This document shows, piece by piece, positions 21,589 to 32,991 of a stretch of 64,000 nucleotides of DNA. Position numbers and translations under genes: made by a program. Source of the DNA: Geranomyces variabilis (taxonomy: Eukaryota; Chytridiomycota; Chytridiomycetes; Spizellomycetales; Powellomycetaceae); contig JADGJP010000026.1 of the NCBI GenBank assembly GCA_027603065.1, forward strand, positions 62,001 through 126,000, written 5' to 3'. The number at the start of each line of letters is the position of its first letter. Within the stretch, counting starts at the first letter, position 1. The notes under the pieces were generated by a model, which was not told the DNA's origin, made no database searches, and saw only the letters and a program-made list of their open reading frames with translations.

Positions 21589-24500
21589 ATGACAGTGGAT
21601 TCTCCTTTGCCGGCCGTCGAGCTGCAAGACTCGCTGGTGTCGCCCCGTTCATACCAGCTAGACCTTCTTTCTCGAGCAAAAAAAGGCAATGTCGTTGCAG
21701 TGCTGGACACGGGTTCGGGCAAGGTGAGCACGCCTCACAGGTTCAAAAACCTGATTCGATGAACAGACTCTAAGACGCTGCTTTGACTGGCCGCAGACTC
21801 TCATTTCGGTGCTACTTATCAAGCACGTCCTTCAAGACGAACACAACAAACGGGTATGTCAGGGAAACACGTCAAGAGCTACGAATGCTTTGAAATTGGC
21901 TCTCATACTTTTAATATAATAGGCACACAGCCGCCCATGCATCTTTCTTGTTCCGCTCGTGCCGCTGGTTCTTCAACAAGAAGCATACATTCGCAACAGC
22001 TGTACGGCCAAAGTTCGACACTACTATGGAGCCATGGGCGTCGACAGTGTGTGTGGAGTGCTCTATCAATAATGTGTGCATGTGGGATATGAAAGCTGAC
22101 ATATCTTTGCTAGTGGCCGGCCGAGAGATGGACCGAGGCTTTCAAAGAGGCCGACGTGATGGTTATGACTGTAAGCATCCGACGGCGGAGCCGCTCCGTG
22201 AGTTGTTCTTATTCACACGGCTCATCTCCGTATAGGCCGACATCTTTAAGTTGCTATTAAATAGAGGCTACTTTACGATGGAAGACGTAAGTTTCGTGCG
22301 GTTTAGCGCCGTGAACGAACCGTGAAGGTTTGCGTGCTGATGTCTCTACAGGTGAGCCTTGTCATTTTTGACGAAGCACACCACGCGCGCAAGAATCACA
22401 GCTACAACCAGATCATGTCGCTACATTACACCCGATGCGCCGAAGAGCGCCGACCCAAAATATTTGGCATGACTGCTTCGCCAACCTTCGCAAAAGAACA
22501 CTCGAAAAAATCAATTGAGCAGTTGGAACGAAATCTCGACTGCAAGGCTTTCACTGCGCCTTCTGAAGCCGTAGCAGCTCATGTTAGCAAAGCGCGCGAG
22601 GAAGTGCTGTGGTACGATGGAACCTCTAACGCCGACCCACCGGGCACTTACTTTCTGCTTTCACATGCAGCTGGCGCCGCGCTGCCGCTCTTGAAGCCGC
22701 TTTTGACAGCGTCTCTTGAAGTTTGTGAAACCCTTGGCCCGTGGTGCGCGGAACGATCGCTGGAACAGGGTGTTATTGATGCGGATCTGACACTCGCGGC
22801 AAAGCGCTTTCAGCGCCAGCATAATGCGCATCTTCAAATCGGCGTCGACGAACAGGAGCAGCTCGCTATCGCAGAGTCAGTGGCGAATCTGAAAAACTAC
22901 ATTACGACGTCTCCGCACGCGGCAAGAGGTGGCGTCACACCAGACTTCGGGTGTGTATCGCCAAAAGTGGGTGCTCTCGTCAAGCTACTGAAAAGCTACC
23001 GCGAGGATGCCGAGGGCTTCTGCGCCATCATCTTTGTTGAAAAGCGGTCTACTGCAAAGATTTTGTCAGAACTTCTCGACCAGTTTCCCGGTTTGGACTT
23101 TGTCAAGCATGCGGTGCTGGTCGGGCATGGATCCGGCGGTGGAAATATCCTCGACTCAAATATGACGATTCCGCAACAGCACGCGATTGTGGAGAAATTC
23201 AAAAGTGGGCAACTTAATGTGCTGATTGCGACAAAGGTCAGTTCGCAGTGGCTTGCATGCAGAGGTTGGAAGATTACTTATTGAAAGCTGCAATAACCAG
23301 GTCGCTGAGGAAGGCCTCGATATCCGAACGTGTATGCTTGTTATAAGGTATGATTTCTTTTCTTCGCATGCATCCCACTCTTGCATTACTCACTGTGCCG
23401 TAATCTAGATTCGACGGCGGTGGAACGCTTACCAACTTTATTCAGTCACGCGGCCGCGCCCGCCACGCCAAGTCGCGCTTCATTATCCTGGCAAATAAGC
23501 AAAACCCGATCGCGGCCATCGACCTGGCTGGACTCAAACAGGAAGAGCTAATGATGCGCGAGGAGCTACGCGGCCGTGATGAGGATGAGAATGACCAGTC
23601 ATTTGATTCGCAGCTCGATTTGACCCCGGAAATGGTCCTCACAGTTGAAAGCACTGGTGCCTCTCTAACGCTTTACGAAAGCATTGGAGCGGTCTTTCAA
23701 TATTGTAACGCCCTGCCCCAGGACACTTACGTTGACACCAAGCCAGTCTTTCAAATAGTCCAATGTGCTGGCGGATTTGTCGGGAGCGTGACTCTACCTA
23801 TGGCAGCGCCGATATCAACTCGCTATGTCGAGGGCCGACTATGTCCGAGAAAGCGAGATGCGAAGCGGTGGGCCGCGTTTGAAGCCGCCAAGCGGCTGCA
23901 TGCCGCGGGCGAGCTAGATGATCGCCTCAAGCCGCTCCGACTTACGACCGTGACGGGAAACGACGAGATCGTCAACGAGGCGATCGCTTTGGCGCGGGAT
24001 GCTAAAGAGTCGGCAGGTGCAAAGAAGAACGCCGTCCAAGATTTTACGATGGGCACGCCGCGCGCGCTAGCGGGTACCTGGAACACCCCACCCACAGGCG
24101 CGTGGCTGGCTAAAATCAAAATTCGGACTTCGGCGAGCGATGACTATCAGTCGACCGAGTTTGGAATCCTTACCACGGGCGAGAAATCTTTGTCGGATGA
24201 TTCATTCTCCATCAGGTTTGCGGAGGGCACCGTGTTGGATGTATCGATCGTGCCGTTGCCCGGCCCGCGCATGATCCTCGATGCAAATCGGGTCGCCACC
24301 GTCAAGCGCTTCCATGAAATGCTCTTCAAAGGAATGCTGAGAAGCCAGGTTCCGGACGAAGGCGATTGGACCATGATAATAGTGCCGCTTCGACAGTGCG
24401 CTATCGTCGCGGACGACATACATGCCGACGTTGCGATTGATTGGGACGTGGCCAATGCTGCGCGTGAGGAAATGAGACCTGTGCTGGAGGTTCCGGATTT

Positions 24501-27286
24501 CCTTGCCAAGCCTGATATTGACCAATTTGTGCTGTATGACCGGATCTACTACCGAAGGGTCTATCTCGCTGACAAAGTTCTCCATCAACACACTCCCACG
24601 TCCGAATTTCCCATTGGCAACGAAAAATTTCCGAACCTGGCCTCCTTCTACCAAGTCCGTCTCGGATGTAAAGAAGAAATCTTGGCCAACCAGCCGATCA
24701 TCATGGCTCGCGTTCTCCCATACATTACCCAAGGCGCTCGGGAGGCCGAGACAATGCACGCTGCGTATTTGATTCCGCAATTTTGCACGGTCTATCCACT
24801 CCCCGCTAGACTACTCCGAGGTCACGCGCTGCACCTGCCGGCAATTATCCAGCACATACAACTACGTCTGCTCGCTATGGAGCTCAAGTGCGAAAGCTTT
24901 TGCAACAGCGGAACCGATGAGGAGTATCGGGTGCTTGCTGGCACAGTCGACGATCTGCAAAGCGCGTTAACCGCGCCGGTCACGCAGTCTGTGGACAACT
25001 ACGAGCGCTTTGAGACTTATGGGGACAGTTTCCTTAAAGTTCATCAAACCGTCCACTTGTTTGCTTCGCAACCGAAGTGGCATGAGGGACTTCTTTCAGA
25101 GGCTCGCAACCATATGGAGCGCAATAGCGCTCTTCGCTCTCGTGCCTCAAATCTCAAACTCGAGCGCTTCATCTCGGGAACTCCGCTGACGCGCAAAGCG
25201 TGGATACCGCCGCTACAAAACGATGGCGGCGGCCTCGTCCAGCGTCTTAGCGATAAAATGGTCGCGGACATTGTCGAGGCACTCATCGGCGCATGCGTGC
25301 ATACCGGCGGGAATGTTGGTGGGGCGAAAGCAGTCAAGAAGATTTTGGGCGGTTCATACGAGTTTGATTGGACGGTGTACAAGCGGATGTTGATGCAGAG
25401 CCAGCTTGAGCCGAACCCCGCCGCGACTGCCTTTTGCGCGTTTCGGAGCTCTGTCGTTCGTGAAGTGGAGGAGAATATTGGATACCGCTTTCGTACGCCT
25501 CAGCTTGCAGTCGAGGCCCTCACTCACGCTAGCGCGCTACAGTTGGCATCAGAGATGAACTCGTACCAACGCTTGGAGTTTCTGGGTGATGCCGTGCTCG
25601 GATTTGTCGTCACTCGATACATTTTCAATCTCAAACCGGCGCTAAATCCTGGCGATCTGACTCAGTTGCGCTCAGAACTGGTCAATAATCAGTTCCTGTC
25701 GTGCGTGGCTTGGCGCATCCAACTGCCGAAAATGCTCGAGCATATGGATTCTGGTCTCGCATCGGCCATCGCAACATTCGGCTCGCTTTTCGACGCGGCA
25801 GTGGAGGAGCGCCGGCTGAAGCCGGACCAGCATGAGGCGAATCTGTTTTGGACTTCGCTTGCAGCTAGCCCTAAAGCGGCAGGCGATGTTTATGAGGCGA
25901 TGCTGGGCGCAGTGTTTCTTGATTCAGACTTTGACATTGAGGCTGTTTGGCGGGTCGTTGAAACGACTCTGATTGACCCTTGGTGGCACTTTTTCGCTGC
26001 TTCAGGTCTGACGAAGGCGGCAGCGGCAGCACATCTTCCAACCACACCTCGGCCCTCGCCGCTACCGCTGCCACCCTTACCACCTCTTTCGTCCTCGTCG
26101 CACACAGAACCTATAGTGAGCAACGCTCTGGTATCAATGATACCAGAACCTACATTCGGCGACGTTGTGGCAACAGCAAGGTCAAAAGCTACAGTTAGCC
26201 ACGCTCTGGGACCAGTGCCAGCTCTGCTTCTCTCGCCAACTACGCCTCAAGCGCCACTGCCGCTTGCGTACAAACCAGCAGGCGAGCTGCAGCAGGTGTC
26301 TGAATGGGCGGCGATGAACGGCTGTAGAGATATCACCACGCGGTGAGCTAACAGAACCAAAGTCTCGAACCAGTTCTGTTGAGAACTGACATATTACGTT
26401 CTAGCTGCGAGCAAGATTCTGTCACATTGGCATTCACAATCACTTTTCTTTCCCATGGGCGTGAAGTCGGCCAGGGCCAAGGTCCAAGCAAAAAAGTAGC
26501 CAAGCGGCTTGCGACTGTTCGAAGCATGGCATTGCTTCCGCAGCTTCTTGCCGCGGGTGAATGTACCTGCAAGGTTGATCTCAGCACAACAGTTGGAAGG
26601 CGGAGGATGCAAGAGCAAGCTGCACTCGCGCTTTCCTCCTCCCATACCACACAAACAGCGCCGCCACAGCGGCCGGAATCGCCTCCTCTTTCTTGTTCAC
26701 CGCACACAGAGCCGAGCAACGTGTCAGGAACTGTAATCGAACAAAGGACTTCGCCCGCGCCAACACCACTCGGCGACGTTCTAGGAACTGCGACAGTACA
26801 AAGGATAGAGCCCACGCCAATACCATCAGAGATAGTGGTACGAGCGACAGTACGCTCTCCTCCACCGCCGCAACCGTCCCTGCCGCTGGCTTGCGGAACA
26901 CCGGCGCAAGAGGTCTCCAATTGGGCGCAGATGAACGGCTGCAAGGAAGTTGACACACGGTACGATAGCATGCAAAGCCCAGCTCGACGCGTTTCTTTGA
27001 AACTTTTGACAGCTGACACTCCATTCTCATTAGCTGCAAGCAAGATCCTCGGACGCTGGCGTTCACATTCACGTTTCTCTTTCACGGCCGCGAGGTTGGC
27101 AGTGGACAAGGTCCCAGCAAGAAAGTTGGAAAGCGGCTCGCCACAACTAAAAGCTTGGAAGTGCTTCCGCGGCTTCTTGCCGCAGGCGAGTGCACTTGCA
27201 ATATTGATTTTGGAACCAAGTCAGGGAAGCGGCGGATTCGTGAGCAGGCTGCGCTCGCGCGGTTGACCTCCAATTCGAATTTGTAA
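21589..27286 (+). CDS. DCL: Dicer-like ribonuclease III with duplicated C-terminal dsRNA-binding segments
   Basis: Processes double-stranded RNA into small RNAs. Ten exons: 21589-21723, 21797-21853, 21923-22048, 22114-22170, 22236-22286, 22352-23236, 23301-23347, 23409-26342, 26405-26959, 27034-27286; 1699 residues. The helicase has DTGSGKT (K45), PCIFLVPLVPL, IFDEAHHA (149-152), GMTASP and a C-terminal lobe with FIQSRGRAR. Dicer-dimer (DUF283) starts near 536. The PAZ-linked part contains LIPQFCTVYPLPARLLR. RNase IIIa (from about 985) has ERFETYGDSFLK and DKMVADIVEALIGA; RNase IIIb (from about 1172) has QRLEFLGDAVLGF and GDVYEAMLGAVFLDS. Acidic catalytic residues look intact in both. Two dsRBD-like units (FLSHGREVGQGQGPSKKVAK and FLFHGREVGSGQGPSKKVGK, from about 1431 and 1616) end the protein. 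First six short exons have phase-0 joins. Confidence 0.92.
26097..27270 (+). repeat. Tandem segmental duplication in the Dicer 3' end
   Basis: A unit of about 600-630 bp occurs twice in tandem. Each copy has a Pro/Ser/Thr linker starting with HTEP, then VSEWAAMNGCRDITTR or VSNWAQMNGCKEVDTR, a short intron at the same codon (phase 2, after CG), and a dsRBD-like exon. The starts of the dsRBD exons are 629 bp apart (26405 and 27034). Identity is high in the dsRBD part and low in the linker and intron. Confidence 0.85.
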
Positions 27287-28692
27287 AAAAAAAAGCGTAT
27301 ATTTTCGAGGTGTGCCGTGCAATGCCCACCGCTTCTCGCACACTCATACCGTCACAAACGATTTTGGAATAGTAGTACCACCCTTGCATAATCACGCTAA
27401 AGTCAAATATAATAGCATATTGGAAACTGAGGACTCCTTTGTATTCGGCCAGCCTGGAGAGAGGCTTTTTGTACCGGGTCACAAACGTCATTTACAGCTA
27501 TGTGAGCCTCTGGCACTTTCTTGTCGACTCACTGTTCAGACAGAAGCGAAAGAGGGTGCGCTGCGCGGCGGCTTTGGGGGTGTCTCGGAATTTTGTCCAC
27601 TGGCTGTAATTTCCCATGCCTAATCGCTGGCGGGGGAGCGCCCCATTGCAGTTCCACATTAAAGCCGAACTTCGGACTAATATCTTTTCGAAAGGCGGAA
27701 AGCTGGCCACGGTTAATACCATGAGTTGCGGAAGATGAACTAAAGCGCCGACAAGGACAGCTCGCGGTCCGACTTTTTGGCGCGGACAGTAAACGCAGGC
27801 GGGATGGCAACTCCATTCCTCTGGGTAGAAATTGCGGAATTCGTCTACCAGCGTTACACTCTTGAGCACGCCGGATTCGCACATGCCATTTTTTTCTTTA
27901 TGTAAATACGAGTTGTCGTAATGTGCTCCCCTTGCAGTATCAGCAATATAACATAGAAATAAGGAGTGGGAGATGGGGAAATAGCGGGAGTGTTGCTTTG
28001 GAGGGGTGCCAATGGGGCGCGCGCGCAACTTTATTTGCGACAGCTCCCTCGCCCCACCGGCCATGCAGAAACATCGGTCTTCATCCAGCGCTTTCCCCGT
28101 CTCCGGCTAGAATTCGTTGAACCCACGCACTCTTCGTCGGACGTTCCGATAACATCAAGCGCCCTGTCCCGATGCCAGCTGTCATAGCCCGCTCGCCTGC
28201 TGCAACGGCCGGCTGCAAAAAAAACAGCCACAGAGACCAATGTCACGCGCAAGCTACGGGCTGGGCACATATTTTCTTGTGACCAGCGTACTCTTGCACT
28301 TCGAATGTTAGCCTGTTCATGTCCTTATGTTTACTGATAGCTGTATGTGCATTGAGTTATTGCTTTTGGTTTCCGGCTCGGTGAAAATCCTAGCAGGGCT
28401 ATGGCCAAGTCGCGATTCAATTCGATGCGACAACTAGACCCGACAAAAACGAACGAATCCCCGCCGATAATGACGAAATTTCAAAGAAAAGAAGAACCAG
28501 TTTTAGTAAAGGCTCCATGCCTCAGAAATGTCCATCCATTCCCTAGGTTTATCACGTTCATAACTACGGCAGTTGCAAGTTTCGTCCGGAACGAAACACT
28601 ATTGTATGAGTCGTGCCTTACCTTTTGCGATATTCCTCGCAACTGCGACCCCATGGTCATTCGCCGTCTCGACCGCCGTACCGAGACGCCAG
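27287..28692. other. Intergenic region between Dicer and METTL16
   Basis: About 1.4 kb without a gene I can support. It contains the decayed MITE end at about 27528-27608. Open frames on the minus strand between 27500 and 28060 lack an ATG and a family match, and one of them reads through the MITE end, which argues against coding. Confidence 0.45.
27528..27608. mobile_element. Decayed MITE, right half, same family as 1544-1658
   Basis: The right end TTTTGTCCACTGGCTGTA (27591-27608) equals the right inverted repeat of the MITE at 1.6 kb, and the interior GGGTGCGCTGCGCGGCGGCT parallels AGTGCACTGCGAGGTCGCT there. No convincing left inverted repeat is found; the TACAGC at 27493 is followed by unrelated sequence. 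It is therefore an old or truncated copy. Confidence 0.6.
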
Positions 28693-31291
28693 ATGCACGA
28701 GCGAAATCCTTTCAACGACCGGCCAAACTTTGCCGAGCTCGCGCGACAGTATGAGCACCTCGCTCCGTAGTATGTTGATTCTCAGGTTGGGGGTGTAATT
28801 ATTTTGTGTGTTGCCCACTGCTGACCAGGAACGCTTCTGGCCATCCTTCGCCGCAGCCTAAGGCCTAATTGGCAGGGCGCGCCATCGATAGATTTCAAAG
28901 ACGCTCAAGCGCTTCGGGAGTTGACCTATGCTCTTTTGTGGACGGGGTTTGGGCTGCGGTTGGAAATACCGCTCGATATGTTATGTCCACCGGTAAGTGG
29001 GTTTGTCGTTCTTTGTGTGGGAGACCGCTTTGAACTCTGGATTTGCTAAACGGTTTGCTGTCGTAGGTACCAAATAGGTGTGTAAACAAATTCTCAGTCA
29101 GTCAGAGATCTGGAGCATGCGCGCGAGCTAACTGTAAGCGCGGCATCCATGAAGACTGGATTACGTCCTGACCATAGAGGATTTGCTTGCGGAGAGCGGG
29201 ATTAAATCTGACGCTCCAGTGCACGGGATAGATATGTGAGTCCTTATAAGTTGAAGTTCTGGGTTCTTGGTACTGTTCGAGTGCAGCCGGTTGACTGATC
29301 TTTCTAGTGGAGCAGGGGCATCTTGCATATACCCGCTGCTCGCATGCAAGCGCAATGAGAAATGGAGAATGCTAGGACTTGGTATGGTGTATGTTGCAGT
29401 CTGACAGATGTGCGCTTGAGCTCTAAAAAACGCTGATCTGCTTTGCAGACATCGAGCCGCGCGCCATAGCGTACGCCACTGCTAATGTTGCCCAGAACCA
29501 GTTGAATTCAAAGATAACCGTTTGCAAAAACGAGACGGACGTGATCCTCAATAAAGATCTTCTTGATGGGTTCCACAAGAAACGGCAAGCTGCAGCGCGT
29601 CCATGAGCGCACCGCTGCAGGTTATGATTAACCCATTTTTGTTTCTCAGGTATGATTTTACGATGTGCAACCCGCCATTTTACGAAAGCGCGGAGCAGAT
29701 CGCACGTTCGCGAGCGGGAAAAGACGCCCCACCACGGGCCGTGTGTTCCGGCACCCGAGCTGAGATGGTCACCGAAGGGGGAGAGCTCGGATTTATCCGA
29801 CGAATCCTTGCGGAATCTGCTCGGCCCGAGATGAGACGGCGGGTTAGATGGTTCACGTCACTAGTGGGGCGAAAAGAAGATCTTGCAAGCCTGGAAGATG
29901 CGCTTCGCGCTGTTGGCGGCGCGCGATGGGAGATTAAATCTCTTCGACAGGGCGCGACGGTGCGTTGGGTCATTGCGTGGACGTTTATTGGTATTTACGA
30001 GGTGTTGTCCGATAATGAGGAGGACGTGAAGCCAACTGGTTACTTTGGCGCCGCGGTGACGATGATTCCGCGAAAGGTTATACGCCCGCCGCCGGCGCGG
30101 AAGCCTCGGAAGCCTCACGTCTCGGGTCGACCGTCCGCGGTAGCAACTGTTACAGACCAACGGCCCGAAGAGGCAGGGATTGCGAAAGCGGAAGCGATTA
30201 CTGGACTGGGCGCTGGATCGCTTAAGAGTGACGGCGCTACACTGCCGAGTACAGGTGCGCCGCCGGCTGAACCGCAGCCCTCACATTTTGAGCGTCGCAG
30301 TAAGAAACTCAAGACCGACCAACCGGAAACGTCCACACCTAGCAGAACCCCTAGGCCGGCAGCAGAATCGCACGAGAGGGACAAACCGTCGTCAGCAAGT
30401 GCAAGCAAGATGGCGACCGACCCGCCGACCCAGCATAGCAAGAAGATACTGAAGAAGGAAAGGTCGAACGGGACCATGCCGGGCGTTGTTGCTCTATCCC
30501 AATCGCTTGACGTTAAAGCCGCTCCGCCATCCGATGCAGAAACTCCCACCGGGCATCGCAGCAAGAGGCCTAGAGCCGACATCTCGTCCAGCTCCGCAAG
30601 CACGGCCATGGCTGCGGGAGGCAGCCTTGTAAAGCCACCTGCCCAGAGTGTCCACGCATTTGAAGAACCGGTGGCAAAGAAACATAAGAAGAACGGCGCT
30701 GCCGAAGCGAGACCGTCGCTCGCGCAGAGCAAAGTAGAGTCTACGGCCGAACAAAATAATATCGAAGGACCTCTCATACTTCCCGGCGAGGCAAAAGATC
30801 GCTCAGTGATGAAAGCGGGACGTCGGAAAGCAGCGAAAACGAGCGCTGGGGCACATGGCTTTTCAGCAGCGCCTCCTGCTGCCTCATCAGTTTCTGAGGA
30901 GCGAGCAGCGGCAACAACGAAGCGGAAGCTCGCTACAAGCCTGCCGGATGCCATGACCAACACCAGCCTCCCTGGTGGTTCGATCAAGTTGAAGAAACAA
31001 CGCGCTGTAAAGTTGCAAGATTCCGCCAGGGCTACTGAGGCATCCAATGGCGCTTCTGCAGATCAAAGCGACGTAGCGGCGCCTGCAACGAAAAAGAAAA
31101 AAACGGTTTCCGAAATGAAGAAACGCGAGCAGCACAAGGATCTGGCATTGGAACTGCCCGCGGAAGTCCCAAATCAGAGAATGAATCAAGCAGCAAGTGC
31201 CGCTCAGGCAACGCTACGGCAAGCTGCCAAGAAGAAGCTTCGGCAGAGGCTTCGGAATTTACTGGATAGGCAGCGCGCGAATGCACATTAG
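28693..31291 (+). CDS. METTL16: METTL16-type RNA N6-adenosine methyltransferase
   Basis: SAM-dependent methyltransferase; family members modify U6 snRNA and selected hairpins. Exons 28693-28766, 28857-28992, 29067-29077, 29155-29235, 29308-29381, 29449-29584 and 29650-31291 encode 717 residues. The N-terminus (RNPFNDRPNFAELARQYE) matches the family. IDFKDAQALRELTYALL, then PPVPNRLDYVLTIEDLL and HGIDIGAGASCIYPLLAC (SAM-binding) follow in order. The catalytic motif NPPF is at 178-181, close to human 184-187. TEGGELGFIRRI and VRWFTSLVGRK complete the domain. After about residue 310 the protein is Lys/Ala/Ser-rich and disordered, with no vertebrate-type VCR domain seen. Exon three is only 11 nt. 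The intron 29585-29649 starts with GC (GCAAGC). First ATG after an in-frame stop was not needed; 28693 is chosen on homology. Confidence 0.9.
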
Positions 31292-31814
31292 TAACAGAAA
31301 GGCGTAAGCTTGTTGTAACCACCTCTCTGTCACAGTAAATATACAAAGATTTCCGCTCGCGTTTAGTTTATACTGGATGAGCCTTTGCCTCAGCCTTGTT
31401 GCGGAAACAACCATATCCGCGAGCTATCGAAAGACATACTGAGAGAGGTACAATAGCTGATGGGATGAAACACAGGGGCGCATGAGTCCGTGTTTCAAGT
31501 TTTTTTTTGAGTTTTTGGCTCGGGGGCGGGCGTTTCGGACAGCGCGGGTCGGGCTCTCTAATTGAAAAAATCACCGGGTTTTTGACAGTCACAAATAAGG
31601 AAAACAAGGCGGAAGAGGATGGACATGGGATCCCTGAGGGCGGAAGAGACAAGTACAGACAGAGCAAGAGTCAAGCAAGCGCCGGCAGGGTAAGGTGGGG
31701 TCCCGACTCCGCCCACAGCAGCAGGTGTATAAATCCTGGCTGCAGGTAGGGCACCCCCCGCCCTCAACCCATCGCAACTGCGCTCACGCACGGTCACTTG
31801 TTCTCTTCGTCAAA
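31292..31814. other. Intergenic region with TATA promoter
   Basis: About 520 bp between METTL16 and the secreted-protein gene. A TATAAA box lies at 31738-31743, 72 bp before the next ATG, downstream of a GC-rich CTCCGCCCAC. No other feature is seen. Confidence 0.55.
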
Positions 31815-32462
31815 ATGCGCGTCACCGCTCTCGTTTCTTCCATTGTCCTGCTGTCAGGCGCGCTGGCCGCTCCTATGCGTGCGCACCATGCTGCTTCGGC
31901 TGCACCGTCTGCTACCGTCGTACCTGCAGCGCCATCAGCAGCATCCACTACCACTGCCGCGACAACGCCAGCTGCCGGCGGTGACATCATCGCAGAGATC
32001 ACTTCTACAAAGCAGGCCATTGCGGACGCCGCTGCGGGCCTCAACAACATTCTTGACCAGCTCGAGAAAGTTATCGGCGGAGGAGGAGCCGCGGGAACAA
32101 CCGGAACCACCGGCACAACCACGACCGCGGCTGGAAGCACCGCAACCACCGAGGCAGCACCACCAGCAGCCACCAGCACGACCGCGGCGCCTGCAGCAAC
32201 CGCCACTGCCACCACGGGCGCGGGCAAACAGACAGCGAACAATGGCTCGACCGACACTTCTGCAAACGGAATCGGCCGCACAAAGAAAATCACGTTGAAC
32301 GAATCGGCCGCCGAGACAACCGCAAAGGCCACAAAAGCCATCTTTGCAGGACTTGGGCTGGGCCCGGTCCGCGCTCCCGCTCCAGGCAGGACTACTGCGG
32401 GCGGCGCTCGGACGCCTGCGGGAGGCAACAGGACCGGACGCACCACTGCAGGTGGTAACTGA
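31815..32462 (+). CDS. Secreted Thr/Ala-rich protein
   Basis: Single exon, 215 residues. The N-terminus MRVTALVSSIVLLSGALAAP is a textbook signal peptide with cleavage after the Ala-rich end at about residue 19. A short predicted helix (ITSTKQAIADAAAGLNNIL) may form the only folded part. The rest is Ala/Thr/Ser/Pro-rich with repeats such as GTTGTTGTTTTAAGSTATT and a C-terminal Gly/Arg/Thr repeat (GRTTAGG). The Thr/Ser content suggests O-mannosylation, so a cell-wall or extracellular role is plausible. No GPI signal is visible. A TATA box sits 72 bp upstream. No family recognised. Confidence 0.75.
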   Translation: MRVTALVSSIVLLSGALAAPMRAHHAASAAPSATVVPAAPSAASTTTAATTPAAGGDIIAEITSTKQAIADAAAGLNNILDQLEKVIGGGGAAGTTGTTGTTTTAAGSTATTEAAPPAATSTTAAPAATATATTGAGKQTANNGSTDTSANGIGRTKKITLNESAAETTAKATKAIFAGLGLGPVRAPAPGRTTAGGARTPAGGNRTGRTTAGGN

Positions 32463-32991
32463 TGGAAATGTATAAAACAAAACAAAGAACTGGGCGAAAT
32501 GCGAAAGCTGTTCATAATCACACTCATAGATAGAAGCGCCGGACGCCCTCCTACAAAGAAATCCCCCAAACGCAGCTGGTTCTCGTTCTGTATGTTCTGT
32601 ATTTAGCTCAATGTGTATATACAATCCCTCTGATTTATATTCTTTCGCATTTGCCATACATTTGCTTTGCAAGGGAATTGGGCTGTCGAAAAACATCGCG
32701 TCGGAGTTTTTGGCCGACGAAAATATCATGGGACGCACGAGCCGCTTGTTAAATGTAAGACTGCATACGGTTGCATAAATAGCATGCTTATTTTACGTAT
32801 GTAGAGCATCAAGCGAGAAATTTGTGATGTGGCCAGAAATAGTGACAGGTAATTTGCAGAAAATCGCCTGCCTCCTCCCCTCCCTACGCCCCAAAATAAT
32901 CCCTCATACCGGCGACACCTGTCGAGCTCGCAACTATTCGCTACCTTATTTTTTTTTTGCCCACACACAGTCAATTCAACGCCAATAAACA
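32463..32991. other. Intergenic region
   Basis: About 530 bp between two genes in the same direction. A T-rich tract at about 32946-32958 directly precedes the ATG of the next gene. No gene or repeat is recognised. Confidence 0.45.

Noticed and set aside
27498-28064. A 188-codon minus-strand frame after Dicer
   Set aside because: It lacks an ATG and reads through the conserved end of a MITE.
30115-31047. A 310-codon open frame antisense to the METTL16 tail
   Set aside because: Ser/Ala/Leu-rich mirror of a low-complexity Lys/Ser/Ala tail. No ATG context or family.
31784-32738. Long antisense frames across the Thr/Ala-rich secreted protein
   Set aside because: Simple-sequence DNA keeps several frames open. 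The plus strand alone has a signal peptide and a TATA box.
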